This document shows positions 23,901-37,343 of a stretch of 64,000 nt of DNA, piece after piece. Position 1 is the first letter of the stretch. Each line of letters starts with the position of its first letter. The DNA lies in the NCBI GenBank assembly GCA_032358165.1, contig JAALGY010000033.1:868001-932000 (forward strand), in the 5' to 3' direction. Both the position numbers and the translations under genes were made by a program. The DNA comes from Diplosphaera chodatii (Eukaryota > Chlorophyta > Trebouxiophyceae > Prasiolales > Stichococcaceae). The notes under the pieces were generated by a model. It saw only the letters and a program-made list of their open reading frames with translations, searched no databases and was not told where the DNA came from.

Positions 23901-26900
23901 CGCATGCCAGGCATGCACCATCATGCCATGGGGTGCAGCGAGTCAAACCAAGGTGGCTGTGGGCAATTCCAATGTGAGCAGATGCAGGCCGTATGCCTGC
24001 TTCTATGCGAGTTTAGCCAGCTGCAATGAGTGAGCCCGACACGTGAATGAGACCATGGCATGTCGCGCAGCCTGGCTGAGCACTGCGTACCTGGGTCTGC
24101 GGCTGCATGTGCCCGTATGCGTCCACCACAGTGTTCGGCTGCTCCTGGGTGGGCTGTCCCTGCTGCGGCTGGCTCGGCACAGCCGGCTGCTGCGCCATGC
24201 CCTGCTGCTGCTGCCCCTGCTGCTGCTGCTGCTGCTGTGCTGGCGGCTGCTGCTGCTGTTGCTGCTGCTGTTGCTGCTGTATGTGTTGCAACTGCAGCAC
24301 AAGCACAGGCACATCACACGACATTGAACTAGTTGACACCACGAACGCACAGGCAGCTGGGCATGCGTCTTCTGTGGCCAGGCAGGCAGTGCACGCTGCC
24401 AGCAGCGGGCCGCATGGTGGGTGCGGGGGGGGGGCCGCGCGCCTGCAGGTGCCGGTTCTGCAGGTAGTGCACCAGCGTGTCCACGTGCGCGGTGAGCATG
24501 GTGCGCGAGTGCTGGTACTGCGTGTTGGCCTGGTCGATCGCGGTCTGGGCCTTGGTGCGCACGCGCTCCATGTAGCGCTGGTACTCCTCCTGGATCGCCT
24601 TCACCCGGATGCTGTGTATTCGGTCGAACAGCGCCACCTGCACAGGACATGCAGCCATTGGCTGACACATCTCAGCAGCGTCATGCTGTGTGCGCCCGCA
24701 TGACCTTACGCCCAGGTCATGCCGCGCCCCACGCAGCTGGTCAGCAGAACGAGCAGCAGGTCATATGCCAGCATCCATCACCACTATTGGAGTGTTCTGG
24801 TCTTATCTTATGTGCCACAGAGCCAGGTGCTCCCTGTAAGGCTGCCTGCATTTGGACCCAGACCCCAGGGGCACTGGGGCAACACATGCCTGAGTATGTA
24901 CTACATTATCACTGCAAGAAGTCAAGGAGGTGCACCTGCTCCTGCATGCCCCGCAGCCGTGTGAGCACGTCCTCCGTCTCTGCGGCCAGCGGGCCCGCGT
25001 CCTGCCCCTGCGGCAGGAAGTTGTACAGCTGCTGCAGCGGCCCGCTGGGCACCTCCAGCGGTCCCGCGTTCTGCGGCGCAGCCACCCCACCGTAAAGCCC
25101 GCACACTGACATCTGCTTTGCAGTCGCAAGGTAGTGGTGCCATGCTGATGATATGCAGCTGCACTGATCATCAGCATGCCAACATGACCAGGCCAGAAAT
25201 GATGGCGGAAGATACGTTGACCATGGCGTCGGTGGAGTGGTGCTACACGCACAGTCAGTACGATGGCTAGGGTGACAGCTCACCAGGGCTGCGTGGGTGT
25301 AGTCGGCAGCCACAATGGTCGCCAGCTTCTGGGAGAAGGCGTCCATGTCAGAGACAAGGCCGCCGCTGCCACTGAGGTCCTGCGGCAACACAGTGCAGTT
25401 GTCGGCATCATGGTCGAGGTGTGCATGGTCTATTGTCACTGTAGTGCTGCACAGCGGTAGTATGCTGAAGCTGTGTGGTCTCACCCTGCCCATGGCGCTC
25501 AGCCCGTTCATTGTTTGCTCAAGGGTGCCATCCTTGACGAGCGCCTGCATCCTCTGGTACATAGTCCTGCACACCAAGCGGGCGAGTTTGGAGTTGAACT
25601 GACTCCACTGACCTGATAAACGTGGCGTTACTTGGAGCAGCAGCACCAGCAGGACTGGCACAGTGCCGTTGGTTATTGCAGTAAAGTCACCTGTAGTTGG
25701 CCAGGCTCTGCATGATGTACTCGAACACCTGCTCCAGCGCCGCAACATCCTGCTGATACCGCCTCGCCTGCAGGTGTGACCAGAGCAGCTCAGCACGACT
25801 GTTGCTTGGCTGTGTTGTGTGACGGCCATGCGGCACCAATGCCGTCACGAGACGCTGACGACCATCGAACATCATGCACGTTACTCTTGGCACAGGCAAT
25901 GCACAAGCCGCCTCAAGGATCTTGTCAGCAGCAGGTGTACACCGCACAAGCGCGCAGGAGATTGTCCCAAGGGGGATGCGGATCGCAGTGCAGGAGTCAA
26001 AAGCCGCAATTGGCAAAAGCACGGGGTGCGCACCAGGGTGGGCAGCACGGCGGGCTCGGAAGGGGAGGCGCCCGACAGGTGCACCGCCACGCCGATAAGC
26101 GCCACCAGGGTGTAGTCCTGGAAGTCGGACGGCACCTCCGTGTCTGGCCGCATCATCAGCAGGATCTCCGCCGCCTGCAGTGGGGGCGGCGCCAAGTTAC
26201 ACATGTTCTGTCAGAGGTCCTCTTCAGTGGAGGATGGCACACCTTCAGCTGCCGGGAGCCGGAGTCACACGGTTTCCACGACAGCAACCCCTGGGTGGCG
26301 GGTGTTACCATGGGGGCACACCTGGTGCGCCAGCTCCACGATGTTGCTGTCCAGCTGCAGCTCGGCGGTGATGTCGGTGAGGCGCTCGAAGGCGCGGCGC
26401 GCGATGCCGCCCTCCGCCGACGCCGTGTCCCCGATGCAGCGCATCACCTGCTCATGGCGCGCCCACTCCCGGCGTAGTGTCTCCACCTCGCCCGAGGTGG
26501 CGGCGGGCCGCCCGTCGTTGTTGGCGACGACTGCACAGCACAGCAGTTTGCTCACCTCCGCTTGAGGCTCGTGCACGCAGCTACTCCACTCATGTAGGCT
26601 GAGCCCCGGCTCTGGTCACGATCGCCGCCGCCAGAACACCCCAGAGGACAGCGGTGCATGAGGCGGTCTACAGAGGCCATCTGCCATACACGCTTGGCAT
26701 GCAACCTACCTCGCCGCCGGCGCTTGCCGCGCCCCTCCTCAAGGGTCGCGGCCAGGTCGTCCTCCTCGCCGCGCCGCCGCCGCTGCAGCCGCCCGCGCCC
26801 CGCAGCGGTCGCAGCAGCGCGGGCGTACCGGCCCCGCCCGCCGCGCGCCCTGCCGCCGACCACATAGTCCGCGTCCCCCTGCACCACACACATGCGAGCG

Positions 26901-29900
26901 ATAAGATACGATGTACACACATCTGCAGCTGGCCATGTGCACCACGTGATGATGAGGATGTGCGTGTGTACATTGCATGCAGCCCGGGAATACGAATGCA
27001 CGTGCAATGTGAACAGCAGCTGCAAGTGGCATCATTATTACCAGGGTGGCGGCGTTCTGGCCAGAGCCCTGTCGAGACGGCGGCCGCTCGTCATCGTCGT
27101 CCATGTCGGGGTCCATGTCCGAGTCATCGACCGTGCCGTCCCGGCCGGCTGAGGCGTCCTCGCCGTCCGCTTCCTGCTGCTCAGCCAGGGTCTGCGCCAG
27201 GGCATCCTGCGGGGAGGCCCAGGACTGTCGGGCACACCAGCGAGTGGGCCCATTCCTGTGCTACCACAGTGTCCGCAGCAGAGCCTGCACGTTGCTCCCG
27301 CTCTGTATGCTTTTGGCTTCCACCAGGGGCAATGCAGGGTTGGCACACCATGACTGGCATTTCCCAAAGCCTGCTGCAGGGAGCTGGGTCGAAATGCATA
27401 CCTCCTCCTCACGCTTGAGGCGCAGGTAGTGCGGCCGCAGCAGCGAGTCCCAGAAGGAGCTGGCGCTGGCCAGGCTCTCGGTGCGGGTGAGGGCGCCCTC
27501 CCCCTCAGCTGCCTCCTCCCCCTCATCATCATCCTCCTCAACTGCACACGCCCAGCAGCAAAGCTATCAGAAGGGGACCTGTTGTGAAGTCCTAGGTTGC
27601 TGACCGTACTTCAGCCAAAGCCAGCAAGCTGCCAGGACTGGGCTGCAATGGCGTCCGCACCTGCTTCTGATGCCTCGCTCTCCTCGCACTCGTTGGGCTG
27701 CCAGTCGCGGGCGGCTGCACCCTCCAGGCCGGCACCCAGGGTTGACACCCTGCTCGGCACATCACCGCCAGATGTCTCCGCCGGCTTGCTGACGGGGCCA
27801 TTGGTGGCGCTGTCAGGCGCCGCCTCAGACGGGTCGTCAGGCGTCGTGTGCGCCGGCGGCCGCCAGTCTGCAGACTTGCGGACCTCGTCGGCGATGGCCA
27901 CCAGCTGCTCCAGGGCCGGCTCTGACAGCGGCGGCGGCGGCCCGGACTCCGGGGTCAGGGCTGCATTGCCGGCGCCCTTGCTCGCAGCCACGGTGCCCTG
28001 ATCGGCGCTGGGCTGCTCACCACCTTCCTGCACGGGGCCGTTGGCAGTGCCGCTGCCGCCCTCGGGCTTGACGGCTGCGTCCTGCTGCTGCGCCGGCGCG
28101 GCGTCTGGTGATGGCTGCACAGCAGCCAGTGCCTCTGGCGAGAAGAGCGCCTTGGTCCCCCACCGCACGATGTCCTCCAGCAGCCTAGCACCCTGAAACA
28201 CAGCGCACACACGAGAGGACTGTATATCATGTCGAAGCTGCACAGCAAAGTACAGTTGGCCGGATAAGCTTGGAAGTTTGAATGCGTCCGGCACTTCGCC
28301 CTCGATGTGGAGTGAGTTGCCAAGTTGAAGCCATGTCAGCATACCTCTGGGGAGGAGCGGCCTGCTGCAGGGCGGATGACGGCGGCGATGTTGCGCCGGC
28401 GCTCGGCTGACAGCTGCAGCAGCCGCTCCTCGACCGTGTGCCGCATGAACAGGCGGTACACCGGCAGCTTGGCGCCCGACCCAATGCGGTGCGCATGCGA
28501 CATCGCCTGCATGGGCGTATAAGGTGTCAACACGCGCGGGAGGTGACCCCGTGCGGAGCTCTTGCTGGCCCATCAGCCTATGCCTAAGCCAGATACCATG
28601 GGCACGCCACAAGCATGCTAGTGCTCGTAAAGATGGAGGCAATCACCTGCAAGTCGAGCCGTGGCTCCCAATCTGAGTCGTGGATGACCACTGCGCTGAT
28701 GCCTGGAAGGTCTGTGCCAAGCCCGCACGACCGCACCGCCAGCAGAAACAGCCTGCAGAAGACGTTGCCATTGTTCAAGCCTCGTTTGTGCATGATACGC
28801 ACCGTACTTAAATATGCATTGATGTCATTTCAGCACTTGGGACTGGCTCTGTGGTGCAAGATACACTGCGTCAGGTGTGCGCACCAGGCTGGGGAGTCGC
28901 TTTGATTGAAACGCTCGACAGCGGCATGGCGGTGCGCTGCAGGTGTGCCTCCATCAATGCGCTCATACGCTGCTGCGCCATAGGCGCCCTTTGAGAAGTC
29001 CTCAATAGTATCCAGCGCCTGCGAGGCAGAAGACCAGGATGTGCTGACGCCGTCTTCCTTTGCTATCGTCCGGTGACATGTGACCAGTCTGCAGGGCTGC
29101 ATGACATGTGAACGGCCTGATCACCAGCAAGCCAGCAGCATGTTGCAGGGTGCCACATGACACCACTGGCGTCACCTTGCGAGACTGGCTGAGCAGCAGC
29201 ACGCGGTGGCCCTTGGCCTGCAGCGCCGGCAGCAGCTGCTGCAGCACGCGCAGCTTGCCAGAGGCTGCGACCAGGTCGACTGGCTTCCCGTCATCCTCCC
29301 TGTCTGCCCTTGCAGCCATCGGCGCCCCAGATGCAGCACGTGGTGAGCCGGTGGGCGAGTCGGCATCGCCGCCATTGCCTTCGCCCGAGCTCCCCGCCAT
29401 GGAGAAGTCTGACAGAAGCGTTGGGTAGGCGCATACCTTGCGCAGCTCTGCCACCACGCCGCGGAGCTGCGAGGCCCTGCAGACCAAGCCAGTAGACACG
29501 TTGCGTTGGTGGGCTTCTGCAGCTGTGAGGCTGGAACCGCCGTCTGTGATGCAACGCCCAGCAAGATATTGGCACCAGCCCTCGGTGTTGACTGAGAAAG
29601 CACCTGTGGCCAGAGTGGCGTGGCGGCTTAGGGTCGGACAGCAGCTCGTAGAAGCGGGTGAGCACGCTGCGGTAGCAGGCGGCCTGCGGCGGCGTCAGCT
29701 CCACCGGCAGCGTCACCTCCAGCAGCGCCGGCGCGGGCGGCCCGCAGTCTGTGCGCAGCCGCCGCAGCGTCAGCGTCGCCAGGGCGCCCCTCAGCTTCTC
29801 CGCCTGCATCATATGGTGCACGAACTTAGGAAGGGTCGGAAGTGCTACCCTGCTTCTGCTTGTGCAAAGCCTCCATGTGAAGATGAAGCCCAAGATTGCT

Positions 29901-32900
29901 TCGAGGCTCCTGTGCCCTGCCTTGCGCCATAGGATATGCCCTGCGACCCTCAAGCAGATGGGCACAAATCCCTCAAGTCTGCAGATCTGGCAACCAGGAG
30001 ACAGCATCATCAGCATGCAGAGTGCCCTGAGCTCTGGCTTGCCTGTGCGGCAGCCTCTGGGGAGCCCTTTGGCCTGTTTTGAGCCAGGGCCTCCAGGTCG
30101 ATGTGCGGCGGCTGCAGGAATTCCATCGCTGCGGCGTCACTGGAGCTGGCCTGAGCGTGGGAGCCAGCGATCAACATGCGGAAGGCGGCGTCGAGGTCAC
30201 CCAGCATCGAGTGCACCTGCAGAGTGAAGGTGCATGAGGTTTGAGATGTACGCCCAAACAACTCAACTGTCAGAAGCTCACACATGAGCCTGCTGCTGCT
30301 GCATAGGTCAGGCCCGCAAAGCACAGGGTTACACAGTCGGACCTTGGCGAGGCCAGCTCGGCCGTGCTGCCGCTCGTCCAGCAGCACCACCTCCCAGGCG
30401 ATCGCCTTCAGGGCTGGTGCATCAGCGGCTGCTGCCTCGTAGGAGGTGATCACAATGTCTGGCTTGGGCACCTGCATGTCCAGGAAGCAGTACACTCAGC
30501 ACGCCATCCTGATAAGGTGCTAATGCTGAAGGTACCAGATGACGAGCAGCCAACCAAACACGAGCCAGCACCTGCTGACATGACGACGAAACAATATCGA
30601 CAAAACACCCTACTCGAACATGCATGCGATCAAACGAACCCGCATTGGCAGCGCCTCCCGCGTCTTGAATGTCGCCGACTTGCCATCCATGCTGCCAGGC
30701 GCCAGCCACAGCTCATTGTCATGCATCACGGTGCGTGCCGCCAGCATGCCAGAGTACACCACGACATTTGCGTCAGCGCCCACCTGCAGTGCCAGCATTT
30801 GCCTTGAGCAACAGGATGCTGGCCAAGATCAAAGCGCACGCAAAATGAAAACTGGGAGATATGGTCCGACACCACAGCATGTTGTGTCAAAGCGCGCACC
30901 CAGAGAGCGACCTCGCCCTCCCAGAAAGGCAACATGCTGGAGGGTGCCACAATCAGGATTGGCCGGACTCCCTCCATCTCATGACTGCAGGAGGCGAGCA
31001 CCGGTCTCAAGAGTGCTGGATTGGCACATCATCATATGGGAGGGGTTGTAGCAGAAGGTTGCTGCCAACTGGAACAACCACATGTGGCGCCATGGCAGCT
31101 CAAACTGTGACAGGGTCATTTGCAAGTACAGCAGCCTGCGAGCATGGTCAAGGGGCCGCACCGCAGGAACTGCAGGAAGGCAATGGCGGTTGCCGTCTTG
31201 CCAAGGCCGATGTCATCAGCAATGAGCACTGGGGCATCGGCTGCCCACTGCCGGCGTAGCCAGTTGACTGCCTCCAGCTGGTGCGGGTACAGCTTGCCGC
31301 CCTGTACCCACTCCGGCTGCTCTGTGATGTCTGGCGTGCTGGCAGCAGCCGCCTGCAGATGAGAGATGTTATCAAAATGAAAGCAAGCATGAGCAGTCTG
31401 TTACTTGCTCCAGCAAGCAGAGATGCTGGCTAAGTCCGTTTTCAGCCACATGGAAAGGTGCACATGGATTTGCACGTCTGCCGAAGGGTACCAATCGTGC
31501 CTGCTTGGCCGCCTCAGCGACAGCCAGGGCTTCAGGCTGCGAGCGCCGCAGCGCCGACTGCTGCCGCTCCCAAAGCGCCTTGTGCAGGCCCAGGTACTGG
31601 GGCATGACCAGCATGCCCTCCCCCTCCACCTGTTGTCAGCATTACAGCAGCTGCTATGCAGCCCATTCCCCACCTTGCGGCTACAGGTAATGCGCACAGG
31701 CAAGCACAACTCTGAGGCGGCCTTCACTGCAACTATGCGCATGGCCAGCACACCTCCCAGGTGCACTGGTCGTAGCCCAGGTGCATCCACTTGACGAGCA
31801 CCTCCCAGCCGGGGCCGCTGGGCGACGGCCGCCTGGCAACAAACCGCTCCGGCACCTTCCAGACCGGGTCCATCTCGTTGCACGGTGCGCTCCTGCAGAG
31901 CGATATCCAAACTAGAGTTCACATACTGGAAAAGAATGGCGCCATGGCAGCTGGTTACATCTGGTGGCTCCTCGAAGTGCAGTGCAAAAGAATGCACCTT
32001 GGCAAAGAGCGCTTCTGAGGCTGTCATACAGATACCATGCAGAGCATCATACGCAGGAGCGCACCCGGCGCGGCGCTCGAAGTTCATGAGCTTGCGCTTG
32101 GCGATGCGCAGCAGCAGGTCGCGCGACACCCACTCGTTGTGCACGTGCGCCTTGCCCAGCCACTTGACCAGGTACTCTGCCTGCCGCCCGGGCCCTGCAG
32201 CGCAGCACGTGCACATGAGAGGGCGACTGCTGCGGCTTCCCAGTCAGGCAAAGCAGACCTGGATGAAGCGAGGAGCGCGGTATCCCCAGCCGGCACGAGA
32301 TGTTTCCTAGGAACAACACTGGGTCAGGCAGGTTAGGTTGGGCTGCAACAGCTGGCTGTGCACACCCTGGCCAGCGTTTTCAGCCGTGTCAATGTCGCCA
32401 GACGCCGCCGCGAGCAGCGCCTCGACAGCGTCTGCCTCGTCCTGGTGCATGGGCTCGGCGGCATCAGCTGGCGCCACCGGCTGCACCATGGCATCTGCTG
32501 CAGCTGCTGCTGTCCTGGGCTTTGCGATGGCGTGGCTGGCAATGATGTTGGGCGGCAGCGGCAGTGCAGCAGCGATGCGCTCGGCATCTGGCACTGCAGC
32601 CGCCGTGCTGCCAGCCGCTGCTGCGCCGCGCATCGCCTGCAGGCGCTTACGGCTGTCCGATGCATACTGCTTGGCTGCCTCCCTGCAGCGCAGGCATGGC
32701 ATCATGCCGAGTCAGATGCATTTGTCAATGCAACTTGCGACAAGGGCACTGTTGCGGCCAGAGTCTGGGAAAGTGAACGACGTGACCTGCTCCAGACAGC
32801 AACACATCACAGCAGGTGTGACAGGGCAAGCACAAGAGGACGCACTGCTCCTCCGCCTTTTCGGCGTCTGTGAGGGGGAGGCGCCAGCCCAGGATGGTGT

Positions 32901-35900
32901 CCACCACCACCCGCTGGCCGTCCGCCCCCGTGTGCCCCTCCAGGTCGATGCTCTCGGTGTCCTGCCCGAATGTCAGCAAGGACTTTGAGGAAGTGCTCCC
33001 AGCGACGGAGGTCACCTGGGCCAATTCAGATGTCACCAGGTTGCTTGACGCTATCAGCTGAACACAAACCAATCAATCGCCGCGAGGCCGGTTGTCCGCT
33101 GTGTGCAGAGCATGTCACATCAGCAATACGGTGGCCGTTGTTTGACCCCGCAGCTCACCGAGTCGAAGTCGTCACCGCGGCCGCCGCCGCGCCGCCAGCC
33201 GCGGCCGCGCCCCTTCATGCCGCGGCCGCCCCGGGCTCGGCCGCCCCTGCGGCCGCGGCCCCTGCCGCCGCGCCGCGGCGTGGGCGTCTGCTCTGACGGC
33301 GGCGGCAGACCCCAGCCTGCGCAGCAAAACCATGTGTGACTACTGGGTGGAATGACGTCCTTGTTGTCCCCAATGCCTGGACAGCAGACGCAAGACTGTG
33401 CTGCTCAGTGGCTGCCGTAGCCCAGCAAGCTGCCGTGAGAGGCACTGTGGGCAGCCTGCACACCTCCGTCGGAGTCGGTGTCCTCCTCCGCGGCGGCGGG
33501 CGACGCGCCCGAGGAGCTGGCCGACGCCTGGCGCACCGCCAGGCTCTTGGCCTGCGCCAGCTCAGCCTGCTCGGCTGCTGCAATGCACTCCTGCACCGCA
33601 CAGGCCGCACAGCTCAGGCCGCCGCCGGTGCCCCCGTTTTGTTCACCATGGCATGTTGCAGAGCGTCCCCACACAGTGCGCTGTCAACAGGGGACCCGGT
33701 AGCCTCAAGGCGGCAAGCTTGACTCAGGTCGGTCGGGTCTGCGGTGCTGCACCTGGAGGGTGGGGTCGTTGGAAGAGGAGCCAATGCCCTCCTGCTTGCC
33801 CTCTGCAAAAGGCCGCAAGGCGTTGACTGGCAGCCAGGCAAACTCCGCCTCATCATCCCCGCTGCTGACGTCCTTCTCCTTCTCCTCAGGATGTCCTGTC
33901 CGAAGAAATGAGCCAAAGAGTGGCTGGGTGCATTTCCCCGATACCTGGCTGACATGCCGACTCGCCAGTGCTCACCTTGAGCAAGCCCAATGACAGGTGC
34001 CTCCGCAAGTGCTGCCTTACGTGTGCAGTGGTCAGTCAGCTCGCCTGAGGCCTTGAGGGCGCGCAGGCAGGCGGACAGCGCGCCGTTGGCGCTGTCCATG
34101 CCCTCGTCCACCTCCCCGGGGATGCCCTTGCGGGTAAAAAACACGACGGGGATGTGGTGGCGCACGAAGGCGGGGGCGCCGGGGGGCGGCCCCACCTCCC
34201 GGGGCACCGCCCGCCGCCGCACCACCCGCGCCGGCCACCAGTCGTGGCCCTCCACCTGGTGATGTCATCCAGAGGGGTCAGGGAAGCGGTGCTCTGCATT
34301 GCCCAGTTCGTCTGTGCTGCACCATGTCAGCCTGGCTGCCCTGTGCGTCCTGCTCAGGGGCATGCTGGAAGGCCCTGCTGGTGAACAGCTTCACATATTG
34401 AGGGCGACCCAGACTGCTGACACATACCTTCGCCCAGACGACCTGCCGGGGGCGGAAGGCGCCCGGCGGGAAGGGGCTGGTTGCCGCAGCTGCCTGGGTT
34501 GCATCATATGCCTGGTACGCTGCTTGGCCCTCCTGCATACACCAGGCGCACCCTTCATCTCTTCGCTATGAGATGGTCAGCCTGACGTGCGGTACGTCCG
34601 GTTGGTTGGTACAAATCATATCAGTGCAACAGCTGGCTGCCGGAGCTCACCGCATCTGCCTCATCCTCTGCAAACCCCATGTCCAGCAGGGCGGCCGCCG
34701 CCTCGCTGAGGCCGCGCCCTATGCGGCCGCGGCTGCGGCCGCCGCCATTGCCGCCACGTGCACCCCCCCTCGCGGGCGCCCGCATGCCCCTGCCGCCAGC
34801 GCTGCCGGGCCGCAGCACGCCGCCTGCGGCGGCACCGTTGCTGAAGCCCGGCACGCCGCGGCCGCTGTTGGCAGCGCGCCCGATGGCGCTGAGCCGCGCA
34901 CTGTCCAAGACCCCGCCAGCAGCAGGCTGAGCTGTGGCTGCATTGGTGTGGCCTCGAGCTGCTGCTCGGGCACGGCTGCCGCCGCGGAGGGCTGCCATGC
35001 CGTACGCCGGATCATCGTAATCCATGTCGTCATCCTTGACAGCGTAAGCGGCGGCGTTCAGGTGCAAGGCTGCAGCCTCAGCTTCAGCTGCGTCATGATC
35101 CATTTCTCCCTGCAGCAGCACAGCATATCTTGGGGCCTGTCGTGAAGGACAATGCTCAGGCCTCAAGCAACCGCAGCAAAGCACCTAACAAGCTCACCTG
35201 CTGCATGAGGATCTCGTCAATCTGCTCGTCTGACAACGCCTGAGGGATGTTGCAGGAGTTATGTGTCTTGTCCCACACATTGTCTGAGCAGGTCCAGGCG
35301 TCTGGAATCTCGTCGTCCAGCACATCATATGGCACCTGAAGATTCACAGATAGCCGCACATGAGTTTTGCGGCGGTCATGACCACCATGAAGAGCACCTT
35401 GTATAGCAAGATGTCTCCCCCAAACTCACTAGCATTGCGCATGGTGCGCATGCTACCTGGCTGCTTAGTCAATCAACCTGTGTCAGCTCACCTTGCGCCA
35501 CTGGTTGCAGCGCGCGCATTGCACCCACTTCTGCAGCGCCTCCTTCTCCTGCTTCTGCATGGTCCGCGTGAACGGCTTGCTGGGAGGCAACATGCCCTCG
35601 TCCTCATCATCCTCGCGCCCCTCACCCTCGCTGCCCACGCCAGACCCTCCATCTCGCTGGTGTAGCGCCTGCTGCTCGGCCGCCTGCTCCGCCCTGCGAA
35701 TATGCGACGTAAGGCACACTTACTGCATGTCCCTCTGTATTACCCCCGAGCCTGACGGCTCACAGACCTGCAGATCATGCATTTCCGGGGCGTCGCAGAG
35801 TGACAGCATCGATCAGCCATTGGCATGCGATCGCAGGACACAGCTGAACTGCGACATGAAACGCCACCCGGTCATGACGTGTATGCCGTCTGCTTGACTG

Positions 35901-36034
35901 CATGCCACCAGCCCCAGCATTGCTGCCGGCCTGCCATGAGGTGCGCACCCAGCAAAGTGGGCAAGCGATCCGAGCGCATCCAGCGCGTCTGTCTCCTCTG
36001 GATCATGCGATTGCTCCCTCGCGCTTCCCTGCAT
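20904..36034 (-). CDS. MOM1/CHD-like chromatin remodeler with CW, PWWP, chromodomains and SNF2 ATPase
   Basis: Very long minus-strand gene of about 45 exons; start not fixed (first clear exon about 36034-35880). Domains in order: CW zinc finger split over two exons (KWVQCARCNQWRKV at about 35500, then WTCSDN and NSC at about 35280); Gly/Arg-rich linker with UBA-like LSEAAAALLDMGF; PWWP (VWAK then VEGHDWWPARVV, 34460-34020); RG-rich patch at 33250; chromodomain 1 (VVDTILGWRL at 32900, EYLVKWLGKAHVHNEWV at 32160); chromodomain 2 (WEVLVKWMHLGYDQCTWEV, 31830-31760); SNF2 ATPase with ADDIGLGKT (31210), ILIVAPSSMLPFW (30950), DERQ in place of DEAH (30380), and motifs V/VI CGLGTDLPGISAVVIHDSDW and AHRIG (28700-28490). 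After the helicase come an FWDSLL block (27450), acidic and basic stretches, a helical segment like plant MOM1 (26500-25300), a coiled coil (24640-24385) and a Gln/Ala-rich tail to 20904. All junctions I tested keep phase, but the tail could be a second gene. Predicted nuclear. Confidence 0.72.
24204..24292 (-). repeat. Polyglutamine-coding CAG/CTG tract in the remodeler
   Basis: Imperfect CTG repeats on the plus strand encode uninterrupted runs of Gln, split by PPA, in the minus-strand remodeler exon that begins LQHIQQQQ. The tract is interrupted with CAA codons and so is likely moderately stable. Confidence 0.7.
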
Positions 36035-37343
36035 GCATGACGGTGCTGTAACGCTCACCCTGCTTGCTTACAAACTCGAGCGGACATGGAGCATGACCGC
36101 GCGACCGACATGTCAGAGGCGCCGGCACCTGCTCGCTCACCGAAGTAAAGCCGACATGTCACAATAAAAGCACAAAAGCAGTATCAAGGAGCTCAAATGC
36201 GGCCTTTGCAGAGCGCGGCTCCAGGAGCGATGCAAACATCCTGAGTGTTTGCTGCTTCTGTCCCTTGAGTTGAGGCTTCACATTGACTGCCCATCACAGC
36301 GACCCCAATGGATTTGGGCCCCGTGAAGAGCAACGCTCACCTCCATGGTCCAGATTTGTTGTAGAGACGTCACGGGCACACTCCTTTGGTGATCCTGCAA
36401 GCACGACGTGCGTGTTAGTTGCGTCCAAAGGGTGCAGATGGCGAAGATACCGACATGGTCAAACGCCTCAGATCGTGCAACATTGGGTCCTATGTACGCG
36501 CTACTGACACCCCTAATGCCTGTATGCAGGCCGGCCGTGTGTCGCCGGGGCAGCGAGACTGCCACCCACTGCAACCTGATTCTGCAAGCTGGACTCCAGC
36601 ACTGCAATCCCCCTCACTATCGTCCACGCAGCTGGTAAACGTATTCCAGCATCATGATGCATGACTGCAACCCATGAGCGTCCAGCTGCGCGGGGCCAGG
36701 AGTCTGTTATGTGTCGGCCACGCATTTGAGTCTCCATGAGAAAGCGCTTACCTGCAGAGCGTCCTTGAGTGCACTTTGCCCAGCTCAAACGATAGCATGG
36801 TGCATGCGCTGATGCTGTATACTTGCTTTCCAGCTCCAGGCAAGCCTCTCTGTGGCAAAGAAAGTTGCAACACGGATATCGAAGGAAAGCTGCAAGCCAA
36901 CCACAATAGCCAGCACTGGCGGATCGCTGTGCTTGTCACGCCACAAAGCAATCCTGCAATCGCAACATGCTGCAGCGGTGGAAGAGGTTCTCTAAGCACC
37001 AGGAGACTGTGGGTGCCTTGGTTGCGTTCCAACTGAGGACTGGGGCCGGTCGCCAGCACCGTTCCCTGCTCTGTCAGCAGCCACAACCCTAACATGCATA
37101 CTGTTGACGTAAAACGTCGTCATGCACAAAGCCAGGTTGAGCTTGTGGCGTCTGGTGGCGCAGACTGACGATCACAAGCTCTCAAAGGCAGTTGCTGGCT
37201 TGTGTGCGAGCATAGCAACATACAGCAGGTGTCGAACAGGCGGCGCTGTGACTTTCGCATATTCCGAGGATAGCTTAGCCAACGAACACAAAGGAACTTG
37301 TGTGTTGCATCGTGTAGCGTAGTAACAAGTGCCAGAAACACAA
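36035..37343. other. Divergent region between remodeler and ADPRM
   Basis: About 1.3 kb. It probably contains the first, short exon(s) of the remodeler on the minus strand; a candidate start is the ATG at about 36242 (MFASLLEPRSAKAAFELLDT), but no clean donor follows in frame. Nothing else is supported. Confidence 0.4.

Noticed and set aside
24204..24292. CTG/CAG run as a possible CRISPR or satellite
   Set aside because: Simple trinucleotide repeat encoding polyglutamine; no spacers and the organism is eukaryotic.
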